Shown here one piece after another: positions 9,901-17,462 of a stretch of DNA of 64,000 nt. The translations under genes and the position numbers were made by a program. This DNA is from CAIVAT01 sp964525995 (GTDB taxonomy: Bacteria > Bacteroidota > Bacteroidia > Bacteroidales > FEN-979), in the NCBI GenBank assembly GCA_964525995.1, contig CAZGIM010000015.1:43568-107567 (forward strand), written 5' to 3'. Every line of letters begins with the position of its first letter. Position 1 is the first letter of the stretch. The notes under the pieces are model-generated. The model saw only the letters and a list, made by a program, of their open reading frames with translations. It was not told the origin of the DNA and did no database searches.

Positions 9901-10397
9901 TGAAGGTCATAATCGCCCGACAGGTTGATAAAAATGATGGGGACTTCGGAAATATCAACCTCTTTAATATCAGGATCTTTAGGTAGGTTGTTCGGCAGTG
10001 CGGATTTCGACTTATCAACAGCATCCCGTACCCTTTGTTTGGCTTCGGAAACTTCGATGCCGGGATTAAACTCTACAACAATCGAGGAGAAATCCTGAAC
10101 GGAATTGCTGGTGATCTTCTTGACATCAGCTAATGACTTACATTGTTTTTCGATCGGACGCGTGACCAGATTTTCCATATCCTCGGGTGAAGTGCCCGGG
10201 TAGGCAGTGTTGATGATAATGGTGGGGATAACAATTTCGGGGAACTGTTCCTTGGGGATATTTAAATAGGTCAGCAAGCCAAGCGCCGTAATGAAGATAG
10301 CCAGGACATAAATACTGGTTTTGTTGTCAATAGCCCAACTGGTTGCAAAGAACTCTTTGAGCCGTTCAACTTTCTCTTTCATCGTTTCAGTAGTCAA
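6999..10397 (-). CDS. RND-family efflux pump, AcrB/MexB-like inner membrane subunit
   Basis: The protein has 1132 residues, a little above the usual ~1040. It has the RND layout of two six-TM bundles, each with a large periplasmic loop. The first TM begins near residue 29. The proton-relay aspartates sit in TM4 as GIIVDDAIVVIENT (Asp414, Asp415), typical of the HAE/multidrug branch. An extra hydrophobic stretch between the two halves accounts for part of the added length. It overlaps the upstream adaptor gene by 11 bases, so the two are translationally coupled. It likely exports drugs, detergents or metabolites with the TolC-like channel encoded next door. Confidence 0.93.
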   Translation of the reverse strand: MTTETMKEKVERLKEFFATSWAIDNKTSIYVLAIFITALGLLTYLNIPKEQFPEIVIPTIIINTAYPGTSPEDMENLVTRPIEKQCKSLADVKKITSNSVQDFSSIVVEFNPGIEVSEAKQRVRDAVDKSKSALPNNLPKDPDIKEVDISEVPIIFINLSGDYDLQRLKKYAEDAQDKIETLKEITRVDIVGSLEREIQIDVDMYKMQAASVSFRDIESAVAAENVTVSAGTITSFGTKYTIRLAGQFKSPEQIRNIILKSSSGAIVYIQDIAEVRDGFKEQESFARLDGKNVITLNVIKKSGENLLNASRKIKEIMDNMKKNYYPPDLSITLTGDQSRFTKSTLEELNNTIVIGFIMVVLVLMFFMGFNNAFFVGLSVPLSMFMAYLIMPGLGFTMNMIVMFGFIFALGIIVDDAIVVIENTHRLHRYETDIVKAAKHAAGEVFLPILSGTLTTLAPFFPLAFWPGVVGKFMYYLPVTLILTLFASLFVAYIINPVFAVSFMKHEYDQTDHRTDRKKLLIVSVVLGVLALIAYLAGGFAMGNIFMIALFLNLLYRLVLKQAILKFQNNLWPWVMKMYEKTLLVALQGKNPWYLFAGVVLMLFASIFLIGLVKPQVRFFPDNKPGYIYVYVKLPEGTDQRVTDSVTQLVEGKVHNVLGGNNPIVESVITNVGLGAGESMFDRSVSSNKGKITVNFVESKYRQGISTQTIMDSIRRSLKGIPGVTVTVDKNKMGPPTGKPVNIEITGEDLDVLIVTAAKFQSYLDSLNIPGIEQLKSDFENNKPEIIINIDRVRANREGLSLGQIGMEMRTAIYGKEVSKYKEEEDEYPIQLRFSEKERTNINQIINSKITYRDMNSGQLRQIPISSVASIQYKDTYGGIKRKNLKRMITLSSEVLSGHTANEIVMAINKALPSFEKPRGIEISLTGEQEDQAETMAFLAKAMLIAIGLIFFILITQFGSLSKSLIILSEVVFSIIGVLFGIAVFGMSISILMTGLGIVALGGIVVRNGILIVEFCDELKYRGMKSKEAIIKAGKTRVTPVVLTASATILGLVPLAIGMNVDFVSLFTHLNPHIYFGGDNAMFWGPLSWTIIFGLSFATFLTLVFVPAMVLIDTQMKIRWRRKKSNPRKGWWR

Positions 10398-11511
10398 TGA
10401 ATTGTCCGTCGTAAAGATCTTTATACCCCGCTGTGATGATCAGGTCACCTTCATTTAATCCGGTCAGTATTTCGGTCAGACCGTTAAATGAGATAAATGG
10501 GACAATGGTACGTTTCCGGGCCGTCTTTTTTCCGTTCTCGACTGTGGCGACAAAAACAAACTGACCGTCATTCCTTGAACTCTGGATGAAATTCTGAGGA
10601 ATTGCAATGGTGGAGGGGTTAATGTAATCACGTATCTTAAGAACCGCTATCATATTGGCACGGTAGGTAATATCGGAAACGGGGAGGGAAGCTTCAATGA
10701 GAAAAGTACGGTTGGTCGGATTGATGTATTTGCTTGCAAAGGTAACCTTCTGATCAAGTTCGCGGTTCAGATCAGGAAGGAACACCTTGACCTGATCACC
10801 GGGATGGACTTTAGCGGAATAGGCTTCGCCGACATCAGCGACTGTCTTGGCTCTTGAAAAATTTACAATCCGGAAAGCAGGAACAGGAGAGGCAGAAGAG
10901 GTCATCTGACCGACTTTAATCGGGATATCTTCAATGGTACCTTCTATAGGCGCGGTGATCACCGACATTTTAATCTGATCTTCCAGGGTGGCGATTCCGT
11001 TTTGTGCCGATTCCATGTCGTTTTTGGCTTTCAGGTATTGAATTTCAGAGCCAATATTCTGATCCCAAAGGATCTTTTGCCTGTTGAAGATATCGGTAAG
11101 AAAGGCAAGCTTACTCTTTAAATCCACAAGTTGCTGCTTTAAAACCTCAGCATCCAGTTCGGCTAAAACATCCCCTTTATGTACCAAATCTCCTTCATGA
11201 ACCAGTATCCTTGTCACCACACCGCCCTGGTTACGCGGACTGACCCCAATATTATCGTTGCCATCGATGCGTCCCTGGACTTCGATATAATGTTCAAAGG
11301 GTTTCTTTTGAAGGGTATCAACCAGCACCCTGGTTGCTTCAAGCCCTTGGGGATGAAGTTCCTGCTCAAGCTTCAGGATTTCGGCGGTCAGTTTGTCATG
11401 TTCTTTTTTTAGTTCCGTAAGCCTGGCTTGCTTATCGGTCTGTTTGGTTCCACAGGAGGTAATAATAATCATGATACCTGTAATGATCAGCATCTTTCTC
11501 ATGATGAACAA
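10387..11511 (-). CDS. RND efflux periplasmic adaptor (membrane fusion protein), lipoprotein
   Basis: 374 residues. A short lipoprotein signal ends at IITSC (Cys20 from the first ATG). After it come a coiled-coil start (KKEHDKLTAEILKLEQEL), a biotinyl-lipoyl half-motif (VTRILVHEGDLVHKGDVLAEL), an alpha-hairpin, the second lipoyl half (APIEGTIEDIPIKVGQ) and the beta-barrel. This order is standard for HlyD/AcrA adaptors. It bridges the pump to the TolC channel. Starts at 11511, 11502 or 11493 are all possible. It is the first gene of the minus-strand operon. Confidence 0.92.
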   Translation of the reverse strand: MFIMRKMLIITGIMIIITSCGTKQTDKQARLTELKKEHDKLTAEILKLEQELHPQGLEATRVLVDTLQKKPFEHYIEVQGRIDGNDNIGVSPRNQGGVVTRILVHEGDLVHKGDVLAELDAEVLKQQLVDLKSKLAFLTDIFNRQKILWDQNIGSEIQYLKAKNDMESAQNGIATLEDQIKMSVITAPIEGTIEDIPIKVGQMTSSASPVPAFRIVNFSRAKTVADVGEAYSAKVHPGDQVKVFLPDLNRELDQKVTFASKYINPTNRTFLIEASLPVSDITYRANMIAVLKIRDYINPSTIAIPQNFIQSSRNDGQFVFVATVENGKKTARKRTIVPFISFNGLTEILTGLNEGDLIITAGYKDLYDGQFIDY

Positions 11512-11615
11512 TATAAGTGGATAAATGTGCAGAAAATCAAATAGAGTTGGTAAAGATAATGTTTTTCGTTGTTGAAAAAATTACCGGTTTAAAATCGTTT
11601 CCACGGGGTTTTCGA

Positions 11616-11623
11616 TATCTTTG
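11616..11623 (+). promoter_or_regulatory. Bacteroidetes -7 element for the first ECF sigma unit
   Basis: TATCTTTG matches TAnnTTTG. It sits about 100 bases before the preferred sigma-factor start. A short inverted repeat (CCTGG/CCAGG) lies just downstream, at 11624-11640. Confidence 0.5.
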
Positions 11624-11717
11624 CCTGGTGGATTCCAGGTAATTACATTTTCTGTGATAATCTCCTTTTCAGGCAACTATTTCTATATGTTTGTGTCTTT
11701 ACCATACTGGTTCCCGG

Positions 11718-12290
11718 ATGCTCGAGGATGACTCCATAATTGAGGGATGCCTTGCGGGATTACGCAGCGCCCAGAGCGCCCTTTACCGTAAATACAGTCC
11801 GGTGATGATGGCGGTATGCCTGCGTTATGCCCAGAACCGGGATGAAGCTGAAGATATTCTGCAAGAGGCATTCCTGAAAATCTTCCAGAATATCAGATCA
11901 TTCAGGAAAGAAGGCTCCTTCGAAGGGTGGATGAAAAGGATTATGATCAACCATGCTTTGAACTATTTTAGAAAAAACCGTAAGTTGCCTTTTCTGGAAG
12001 ATCTGGAAACCATTAATGAAAAGGAGATCATGGAAAGTGAGGAACAGGTATCAATGCATGCTCCGGTTACGGCCGATACGCTAATTGCCCTGATCCAGAT
12101 GCTTCCTCCGGGATACCGGATGGTGTTCAACATGTATGTATTTGAGGATTACAGTCACAAGGAAATTTCCGAGGCTTTGTCCATTTCTGAAAATACCTCA
12201 AAAACACAGCTGCTTAAAGCAAGAAGAATGCTGCAAAAGAGATTATTTGAAAAAAATCTGGTGAAAAATACGCCACAGATCAATGAATGA
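11718..12290 (+). CDS. ECF-type RNA polymerase sigma factor (first copy)
   Basis: About 190 residues with sigma region 2 (LYRKYSPVMMAVCLRYAQN, DEAEDILQEAFLKIF, SFEGWMKRIMINHALNYFR) and region 4 (LPPGYRMVFNMYVFEDYSHK with EISEALSISENTSKTQLLKA). ECF factors direct transcription of envelope-stress or nutrient-uptake genes. The ATG at 11718 gives the usual compact N-terminus; the ATG at 11691 adds nine residues. It overlaps the next gene by 8 bases, and that gene carries an anti-sigma-like N-terminus. The protein is clearly paralogous to the sigma factor at 15637, including the LYRKYSP and SKTQL motifs. Confidence 0.93.
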   Translation: MLEDDSIIEGCLAGLRSAQSALYRKYSPVMMAVCLRYAQNRDEAEDILQEAFLKIFQNIRSFRKEGSFEGWMKRIMINHALNYFRKNRKLPFLEDLETINEKEIMESEEQVSMHAPVTADTLIALIQMLPPGYRMVFNMYVFEDYSHKEISEALSISENTSKTQLLKARRMLQKRLFEKNLVKNTPQINE

Positions 12291-13758
12291 AAATCCAAAT
12301 AGCAAGGCTGAATCGGAAAGCCACCTCGACCAGTTCGTACGGCAGACTTTAGCCGGTCACCGCATCGAACCCAGCCCGGGTATCTGGAAAGAAATCAGCC
12401 GGAAATTACTATGGCGCGAATTAAGCCGTTTTAATTTCTCAAATATCACCAAAAAGATTTGGCTGATGGGAGGTGCGGGCATCCTGGTAATCACTGCAGG
12501 TATCTATTTTATTTCTCCCGGATCGGTCCGTCAGCCTGTCACAACTTCCAACAGATCACAGGTGATCCCGGTATCACTTCATTCATCGGAGGCCAGGAAC
12601 CAAACCGGAAATGCTGACAACCTGATAACTACCGGCCCGGGTAACTCGACTCATTCTTCGATCAGCAATACTCCCCCGATAAAACTGGAACAGAATGCCG
12701 TTACGGAGCCTGCAGTATCGCTTCTTGCCAAAACCGAAAAAGAGTCCGGCACTGTTGACGCGGTTGTAAGCGCAATGGTGGCACCTACCGAAGAGAATGT
12801 TCTTTCTAATGTAGCATCGACTGATCGCACCAGATGGTCTGAGGTACACGAAAGTGGCGCCATCCTGCAACCGGTCCACTCTATTTCCATTATTACCCCA
12901 ATGCCTTCCTTTGGACCGGGCCTGCTGAATATTGAAATCGACCCCGATACCCTGATAATCATTCAAACCGGCGATAGAATTAACAAGATTCTCATTCCGG
13001 CTGCTCCTTCCACTACTTTTTTTTCAGCCTCACTGGGTGTTGAGCCCGAAATTACTTTTAATCCGGGCGTGTCAACGGATTTTAAAGTGAATGGCTGGAT
13101 CACCAGCCGGATTGCTGTTCATTTTTCACGTTTTTCGATTTCAACGGGGCTTGACTTAGGGTATATTTCCGATGAAAGCAAGTACCGGATCGATTATATC
13201 AGCAAAGACAGCGTGGGTTACTTTACCTCAGTAGTCTCATATGTCGTGGGAAATGGTAACAAAATTATTTATAACACGGTTACTGAAAACATTTATGATA
13301 GTGTACAACATATTGCCGATGACCGGACCCGCGCCAGATATACTTTCGTACAGATACCGTTGCTTGCCGGTTACCGACTGTATCAATCCGATCTGTTCAG
13401 TCTTGCAATTCATGCCGGACCGGTCGTTTCGTTCCTGGTGAATTCACGGGAACCCGAACCTGAGATCAACTACAGGAATAGCCGGATTCTGAAAATTGAG
13501 AATCAGACACCTCCCCGGAATCCTGTTAACTGGCAATTATGGGTGGATCTGAACCTTGAGTTCCGGATGAATAAATCACTGAGTTTATACCTTGAACCCT
13601 CCTGCCGCTATTTTATCAACGCTCCGGTTCAATCGGAAAACAGTAATTCAAAGAAATCCTGGTCAACCGGCATCGGCTTAGGATTACACTATAAATTTGG
13701 ACAAAACTTAAACAAGAAAAAGAGTGTCTCTGAAGACTCTGGCACAAAAAGCCGGTGA
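12283..13758 (+). CDS. Putative anti-sigma/trans-envelope protein: cytoplasmic segment, one TM helix, C-terminal beta-barrel
   Basis: 491 residues, not a family I can name with certainty. Residues 1-58 are soluble and carry EPSPGIWKEISRKL, which matches the N-terminus of the second anti-sigma-like protein (EPPASVWTNVNREL). Residues about 60-78 form one TM helix. Residues about 80-240 are rich in Ser, Thr, Asn and Pro and look unstructured. From about residue 245 the sequence has amphipathic strands with aromatic belts, as in PorT-like outer membrane beta-barrels, and it ends in LGLHYKFGQ followed by a charged tail. Coupling to the sigma gene suggests it restrains that factor. A single chain reaching from cytoplasm to outer membrane is inferred, not proven. 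Confidence 0.75.
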   Translation: MNENPNSKAESESHLDQFVRQTLAGHRIEPSPGIWKEISRKLLWRELSRFNFSNITKKIWLMGGAGILVITAGIYFISPGSVRQPVTTSNRSQVIPVSLHSSEARNQTGNADNLITTGPGNSTHSSISNTPPIKLEQNAVTEPAVSLLAKTEKESGTVDAVVSAMVAPTEENVLSNVASTDRTRWSEVHESGAILQPVHSISIITPMPSFGPGLLNIEIDPDTLIIIQTGDRINKILIPAAPSTTFFSASLGVEPEITFNPGVSTDFKVNGWITSRIAVHFSRFSISTGLDLGYISDESKYRIDYISKDSVGYFTSVVSYVVGNGNKIIYNTVTENIYDSVQHIADDRTRARYTFVQIPLLAGYRLYQSDLFSLAIHAGPVVSFLVNSREPEPEINYRNSRILKIENQTPPRNPVNWQLWVDLNLEFRMNKSLSLYLEPSCRYFINAPVQSENSNSKKSWSTGIGLGLHYKFGQNLNKKKSVSEDSGTKSR

Positions 13759-13811
13759 AAATAATCTTCATAAGACTTTCAGGTGACAAATACCTTCAAA
13801 ATTGCTTGCTG

Positions 13812-15587
13812 ATGAAAAGGGTTTTATATTGCATCCTGTTGATTGCCTGGCCTTTTACGGGATTTGTACAACCCGTGGTCATGGATCAGCCGGAAGTGGA
13901 GTGCCATGCCGATTTCGCTGCTACCCCGGATCCGGGTGACCCCATGACGCTTCATTTTCAGGATTTATCGACCGGCCGGATTAACCATTGGCAGTGGAGT
14001 TTTGGCGACGGCGTCACCTCTGCCCAACAAAACCCGGTTCACACCTACCTGGCAGGAGGAACTTATTTTGCCTGTCTGACGGTGTACAATAGTGATTCGG
14101 GCTGGATTTGTCATGATATGATCTGTATCCCGGTAACCATTCACGAACCGGGTCAATGTGTCGCTGATTACCTATATTCAGTGGATGCGGAGAATCATTT
14201 AAAATTGCAGTTTACAGATAAATCGTCGGGAACCATCAATGGATGGCATTGGGATTTTGGCGATGGTACGGTATCGGGCGATCAGAATCCGGTACACACC
14301 TTTCCCTATGACGGTAACTATAAAGTGTGTCTGACAGCATATGATGCGGGTTCTCCCTCAACCTGCAGCGACATCAAATGCGATTCCATTGAATTAAAGG
14401 TAATCTCAGATTGTAAGGCCTCATTTGAATATGTCCTCGACTCCATGAACCAGAATCCAAATACTTTCTTCTTCACTGACCAGTCGTATGGCAATGCAAA
14501 CGATTTTCGGTGGACTTTTGATGATGGGGCAGTCGAATACAGGCGTAATGTGGTACATCAATTTACGACACCAGGGACGCACCAGGTTTGTCAGATAATA
14601 AAACGTTTTGAACAAGGAAACCTCCTGTGCAGCGATTCATCCTGTACTCTGATATCAACCGCTAAATATCTGGATTTAGGGGGCCACCTGTTCGCCGGAA
14701 AGTACCCGATAAACAACCCGGTTCCTTCGGGAGATACGGGAATTGCTTACCTCTTCAAGCAAACCGCAACCGGCCTGAAAGCATTCGATACGGTTTGTTT
14801 TACCTATCTCGGATATTTCTCCTTTCCACAAATTCTGAATGGAGAATACATGATCAGGGCTGAATTGTCGGTCGGGTCGGCAAATTATGGAATTTATTTT
14901 CCCTCCTACTATCCGAAAGGAATGGTATGGACCGATTCCCCGGTGATTACCCTGGTGGATTCTAATATCTTCAAGGCCAATATCAATCTTAATCCGGTGA
15001 AAATACTCACGGTTGGATCCGGAATAATCAGGGGATCGGTAAGCAAGGTAATAATCGGAGAGCCTAATCAGCCGGTACCTGGCGCCGAGGTCATGCTCTA
15101 TGGAGAAGATATGACTCCGCTTACCTTTACCAAAGCCGATAATGAAGGACTTTTCGAGTTCAGTATGTTGCCGTTGGGGGCATACAATCTCTATGTGGAA
15201 TATCCCGGTAAACATTCAAGACTGACCGCAGTTTGGATTGATGAACAAAATCCCGTGCAGGAAGCCTTGTGTCTCGAATTGTTCGATCATAATGTTACCG
15301 GTATCGCTGAAATGCAGGATCGACGATTCAGGATCACCGCACTCTATCCCAACCCGGTCGTTTCTGACCTCCGGGTGTCGGTTAGTGCAACCATACCGGG
15401 CCGCCTGATTTACCGAATCATAGATGTGACCGGGAATAGCTATCGAACCGGAATTATGGAGTACGTGCCCGGATTACAATATCTGGTTATTCCGGTTAAG
15501 GAACTCCCGAATGGATTATATTTGATCGATTTCCGGACCCTTGAAGGTGAAAGAATATCCACTCATAAACTGGTGAAATTATATTAG
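13812..15587 (+). CDS. Secreted PKD-repeat protein with T9SS type A sorting domain
   Basis: About 591 residues. A signal peptide (MKRVLYCILLIAWPFTGF) is followed by three PKD domains, recognisable as WSFGDG, WDFGDG and WTFDDG, each followed by a conserved HxF/HTY segment. A beta-rich domain of about 100 residues comes next (around 14679-15000). Then there is a carboxypeptidase regulatory-like domain (GSVSKVIIGEPNQPVPGAEV) and a C-terminal T9SS type A domain (YPNPV, then a terminal KLVKLY-type end). It should be exported by Sec and then T9SS to the cell surface. An alternative GTG start at 13755 overlaps the previous stop as GTGA, but it would bury the signal peptide. Confidence 0.88.
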   Translation: MKRVLYCILLIAWPFTGFVQPVVMDQPEVECHADFAATPDPGDPMTLHFQDLSTGRINHWQWSFGDGVTSAQQNPVHTYLAGGTYFACLTVYNSDSGWICHDMICIPVTIHEPGQCVADYLYSVDAENHLKLQFTDKSSGTINGWHWDFGDGTVSGDQNPVHTFPYDGNYKVCLTAYDAGSPSTCSDIKCDSIELKVISDCKASFEYVLDSMNQNPNTFFFTDQSYGNANDFRWTFDDGAVEYRRNVVHQFTTPGTHQVCQIIKRFEQGNLLCSDSSCTLISTAKYLDLGGHLFAGKYPINNPVPSGDTGIAYLFKQTATGLKAFDTVCFTYLGYFSFPQILNGEYMIRAELSVGSANYGIYFPSYYPKGMVWTDSPVITLVDSNIFKANINLNPVKILTVGSGIIRGSVSKVIIGEPNQPVPGAEVMLYGEDMTPLTFTKADNEGLFEFSMLPLGAYNLYVEYPGKHSRLTAVWIDEQNPVQEALCLELFDHNVTGIAEMQDRRFRITALYPNPVVSDLRVSVSATIPGRLIYRIIDVTGNSYRTGIMEYVPGLQYLVIPVKELPNGLYLIDFRTLEGERISTHKLVKLY

Positions 15588-15610
15588 CTTGTTTTTCTGA
15601 TAATTTCATT

Positions 15611-15618
15611 TATCTTTA
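15611..15618 (+). promoter_or_regulatory. Probable -7 element for the second ECF sigma unit
   Basis: TATCTTTA is a one-base variant of TAnnTTTG. It lies 19 bases before the second sigma gene, in the short gap after the PKD gene. The second unit may therefore have its own start of transcription. Confidence 0.4.
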
Positions 15619-15636
15619 CATTTCCTTTCTTCTAAT

Positions 15637-16194
15637 ATGTTTTCTGAAAAGATGGATTCAGATAAGGAACTTGTTTTGGGTTGCCTGAAAAAGAATTCTT
15701 CCAGCGAATTGAAGCTGTACAGAAAATATTCACCGAAAATGTACGGGATTTGCCTGCGCTATGCCGGCAACGAAATGGAGGCCGACGAAATCATGCAAAA
15801 CGGATTTATCAGGGTATTCAACAACTTACACCGGTTCCGGTTTGAGGGAGCTTTGGAGGGGTGGATTAAACGGATTATTATCAATGCCGCAATAAGTTAT
15901 GTTACCAGCATGCATAAATTTCAGAAGGATGTCGAACTTAAAGATTATTATGAGGAAGCAACCAACAGGGAGGATGCCCTGTCTCTTCTCTCGGTAAAGG
16001 ATCTGATGAAAATCATCCAAACCTTGGCTCCCGGACACCGAACCGTGTTCAACCTGTATGTTATCGAAGGATATGATCATAAAGAGATTGCCGAAATGCT
16101 GGGAATTTCGATAAACACTTCAAAAACCCAATTGATGCGGGCACGGAATTCGATCATCAGGAAAATTAACAGTGAAAACCTTTCATCCCTTTAG
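15637..16194 (+). CDS. ECF-type RNA polymerase sigma factor (second copy)
   Basis: 185 residues with regions 2 and 4 of ECF factors: LYRKYSPKMYGICLRYAGN, EADEIMQNGFIRVF, ALEGWIKRIIINAA, then LAPGHRTVFNLYVIEGYDHK and EIAEMLGISINTSKTQLMRA. It is paralogous to the factor at 11718 with the same motif order. Fifteen bases downstream begins a membrane protein with an anti-sigma-like N-terminus, so it forms a second sigma/anti-sigma pair. The ATG at 15652 is an alternative start. Confidence 0.93.
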   Translation: MFSEKMDSDKELVLGCLKKNSSSELKLYRKYSPKMYGICLRYAGNEMEADEIMQNGFIRVFNNLHRFRFEGALEGWIKRIIINAAISYVTSMHKFQKDVELKDYYEEATNREDALSLLSVKDLMKIIQTLAPGHRTVFNLYVIEGYDHKEIAEMLGISINTSKTQLMRARNSIIRKINSENLSSL

Positions 16195-16208
16195 GCCAAT
16201 TGTAAATC

Positions 16209-16799
16209 ATGGAACAGCACGATCACCTGGATCAAAAATTTCAGTCAGCCTTTCAGGATTTTGAGGCGGAACCCCCGGCCTCCGTGTGGACAAACGTCAA
16301 CCGGGAGTTACATCCTGCCGGGCAACACGACAAGATCTGGAGTCCAGCAGGTTCAATGACATTTTTTACCGGCAGCAGGGTAAGACTTTGGGGGGCGATT
16401 GCAGCGATGGCTGTGATCTTGTTTTTCGCGACGGTCTATTTTCTTTCACTGGATCGTCATATTGTCAAAGGACATGCTTATACCGGCGACCGAAGACTTA
16501 TTTCAGGAACGGCCATTTTGTTTACTGTGCGCGACAAATCCCGACCCTGGGATTCGGTGGATTACTACCGGAGGGTACCGGTCGACGGGAACGGATATTT
16601 TTATTTTTCAGGGGTCGATGCGGGTAGTTACCTGTTGAGAGTTGAGCCCGGATTTCAACCCGAGAATGCTGACCAATTCGTGGCATCCTGGTATGATATG
16701 CACGGGGACCCATCGCAGTCACACCTGATTGTAGTTTCCGATGATGACGTCAGGACAGACGTTCATCTCATCAAAAAGGATTCGATTCCCGGACCCTGA
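16209..16799 (+). CDS. Putative membrane anti-sigma protein with periplasmic beta-sandwich-like domain
   Basis: 196 residues. The N-terminus (HLDQ, then EPPASVWTNVNREL near residues 21-34) resembles that of the protein at 12283. One TM helix lies at about 60-80. The periplasmic part (about 88-196) resembles the beta domain of the PKD protein encoded just upstream: GH, then LF, DSV, GYFYF, GSYLLRVE and SWYD align in order with GH, LF, DTV, GYFSF, GEYMIRAE and PSYY. It probably inhibits the sigma factor encoded before it and senses something in the periplasm. No enzymatic motif is seen. Confidence 0.7.
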   Translation: MEQHDHLDQKFQSAFQDFEAEPPASVWTNVNRELHPAGQHDKIWSPAGSMTFFTGSRVRLWGAIAAMAVILFFATVYFLSLDRHIVKGHAYTGDRRLISGTAILFTVRDKSRPWDSVDYYRRVPVDGNGYFYFSGVDAGSYLLRVEPGFQPENADQFVASWYDMHGDPSQSHLIVVSDDDVRTDVHLIKKDSIPGP

Positions 16800-16827
16800 C
16801 CGGTATCACCGCACGAAAAAGGTTTAC

Positions 16828-17292
16828 TCAGATTTGTCCTGAGCTGCAGTTATCCGAATCAAACCATTCAGCAAAAGAGGTCGCAGTTTCCCTGAGGCGC
16901 AAACTAAATAACCTGCTTCCGGGTGGGAGCAGGGCCTTGATTCTTCTTGCAAAATCGATCAACAGGTTTTCACTGGTAGGCTGGAAAGGAAGAAAAAGAA
17001 TGTTGCAAAAGGGATCGACGGAATTCAGACCGAAATCTTTCTCCGAATCCGCATGCAACATCAGCGAATGATCAAGTGGATCAATAATCTCTTTTCTGAT
17101 TAACCTTTTCAAATCTCCAAAGTCCACGACCATACCGGATTTCGGACTTAACGGGTCAGGATTCGGTGTTCCGATAATGGTGACCGAAAGTTCATAGGAG
17201 TGACCATGAATGTTCCTGCAGGGGCCATCATATCCCTTTAAAGCGTGAGCAGCTTCAAACCTGAATTCTTTAGTTATTCTGATCTGATTCAT
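16828..17292 (-). CDS. queD: 6-carboxy-5,6,7,8-tetrahydropterin synthase (QueD-type)
   Basis: 154 residues of the T-fold 6-pyruvoyltetrahydropterin synthase superfamily. Zinc ligands are His16, His29 and His31 (IHGHSYEL), and the catalytic cysteine is Cys25. The spacing Cys-x3-HGH is that of QueD, which converts dihydroneopterin triphosphate to 6-carboxytetrahydropterin in queuosine synthesis. PTSEN near the C-terminal half is the usual substrate-binding motif. It stands alone between unrelated genes; queC and queE are not in this window. The leader is unusually long (see the small ORF at 17355). Confidence 0.88.
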   Translation of the reverse strand: MNQIRITKEFRFEAAHALKGYDGPCRNIHGHSYELSVTIIGTPNPDPLSPKSGMVVDFGDLKRLIRKEIIDPLDHSLMLHADSEKDFGLNSVDPFCNILFLPFQPTSENLLIDFARRIKALLPPGSRLFSLRLRETATSFAEWFDSDNCSSGQI

Positions 17293-17354
17293 TACGTTGG
17301 CGTTAAGTCAGGAGTTCAGGCAGCACTAAGCACCTTTCAGAAAGTGATTTGTTT

Positions 17355-17438
17355 TTACAAGGCCGAAATGGTAATGTTTGCGTCAACAAGGTTCCAGTCT
17401 TGAAAATCAATTGCTAAACCGGCATCAACCAAGTTCAT
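17355..17438 (-). CDS. Possible 27-residue leader ORF upstream of queD
   Basis: An ATG at 17438 opens a 27-codon frame that begins MNLVDAGLAI and ends in TAA. The ATG is only 8 bases from the -7 element TAATTTTG (17446-17453), so the transcript would be almost leaderless. Composition is protein-like (acidic, with Trp and several Leu-Val-Asp-Ala pairs) but matches nothing I recognise. It could be a regulatory leader peptide, a remnant of a longer gene, or chance. Confidence 0.3.
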   Translation of the reverse strand: MNLVDAGLAIDFQDWNLVDANITISAL

Positions 17439-17445
17439 CAGCGCA

Positions 17446-17453
17446 CAAAATTA
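17446..17453 (-). promoter_or_regulatory. Bacteroidetes -7 element upstream of queD
   Basis: On the minus strand this reads TAATTTTG, matching TAnnTTTG. It is about 155 bases upstream of the queD start, which implies a long leader of roughly 145 bases. I could not fold the leader into a known preQ1 riboswitch by eye. Confidence 0.45.
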
Positions 17454-17462
17454 TAAAATATT

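Noticed and set aside
14676..15215. 179-residue open frame on the minus strand inside the PKD gene
   Set aside because: It lies antisense to the conserved beta and regulatory-like domains, and its composition is that of a shadow frame.
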